This document shows positions 63,876-64,000 of a DNA stretch of 64,000 nt, in pieces. This DNA comes from Gracilimonas sp. GTDB lineage: Bacteria; Bacteroidota; Rhodothermia; Balneolales; Balneolaceae. The notes under the pieces were generated by a model. The model saw only the letters and a program-made list of their open reading frames with translations, had not been told where the DNA came from and ran no database searches. Location: NCBI RefSeq assembly GCF_040218225.1, contig NZ_JAVJQO010000003.1:62001-126000 (forward strand), read 5' to 3'. Both the position numbers and the translations under genes were made by a program. Positions within the stretch are counted from its first letter, which is position 1. The number at the start of each line of letters is the position of its first letter.

Positions 63876-64000
63876 TTCTCATTACGAAAGGTGGAGGGAT
63901 CAGGTCCTTTGAAGCCTTGGCAACCGCGTCGCACATAATTTTGTTATGTGGGATGAAAGGTGCTACATCCTGTCTCCGGTCTGTAAAGATCCGGGGAAAA
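63876..64000 (+). promoter_or_regulatory. SAM-I (S-box) riboswitch, 3' end outside window
   Basis: The conserved S-box core is clear: AGGTGGAGGGATCAG, CCTTTGAAGCCTTGGCAACC, a P3 stem CACATAA/TTATGTG, then AAAGGTGCTACATCC and a CCGG-based P4. The P1 strand TCTCATTA near 63877 should pair beyond base 64000. It binds S-adenosylmethionine and usually turns off genes for methionine or cysteine synthesis or transport; the regulated gene lies to the right of the window. Confidence 0.92.

Overview
The window is about 42% GC by eye and looks chromosomal. It carries a SusC/SusD pair with an ECF sigma factor and FecR, several lipoproteins with Bacteroidota-type lipoboxes, CrtZ, a YkfC-like NlpC/P60 enzyme, a ligase-associated repair cluster, few Shine-Dalgarno sites, and an S-box riboswitch. 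This combination suggests the Bacteroidota/Balneolota/Rhodothermota group. A marine or halotolerant member of the Balneolaceae is my best guess, by inference only. I see no prophage, integrase, transposase or CRISPR array.

Layout. 1-3.2 kb: the end of a ligase-associated repair operon (Lhr-like helicase, PdeM nuclease) and a small membrane protein. 3.2-8.7 kb: a self-contained signalling module made of an ECF-like sigma factor, two identical tiny lipoproteins, a large membrane-anchored TPR-CHAT protease and a TPR protein with one membrane segment. Three copies of a two-part promoter motif (TGTAACA, exactly 15 nt, ACTCTT) precede the lipoproteins and the TPR gene. 8.8-20.3 kb: TlpA-like lipoprotein, an altered GH3 protein, HD hydrolase, S9 peptidase, DinB-like protein, CrtZ, UmuDC (UmuD lacks its catalytic dyad), FAD oxidoreductase and M20 amidohydrolase. 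20.4-33.3 kb: DUF4097 protein with a Leu-repeat insert, MnmD, a RuBisCO-like protein downstream of purF-engB, TPR histidine kinase, OsmC, tRNA-Gly, SF1 helicase, GntR regulator and PdxJ.

33.3-43.2 kb: an envelope/uptake region with an NlpC/P60 lipoprotein, a serine beta-lactamase-like enzyme, sigma factor-FecR-SusC-SusD and a YkfC-like cell-wall peptidase, which together suggest capture of muropeptides or peptides. 43.2-50.2 kb: GlmU-like and GlmS amino-sugar genes, Hpt, ElaA, isocitrate/isopropylmalate-type dehydrogenase and a PQQ-type sugar dehydrogenase. 50.3-56.4 kb: cryptochrome-DASH with a small partner and a DUF2256 zinc-ribbon gene interrupted by UGA; then a tight SDR/TolC-like/HlyD-like/DUF4956 operon. 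56.5-63.4 kb: YceI, DUF4168, alkyladenine glycosylase, YihY, MutS, a dispersed palindromic element and Era.

The last 600 bases hold a striking control region: a 25-residue leader peptide packed with Cys and Met codons, followed by RNA segments that can form either an antiterminator or an intrinsic terminator, and then an S-box (SAM-I) riboswitch that runs off the window. The two most promising signals for an undescribed system are this stacked attenuator/riboswitch and the sigma-lipoprotein-CHAT module with its shared promoter.
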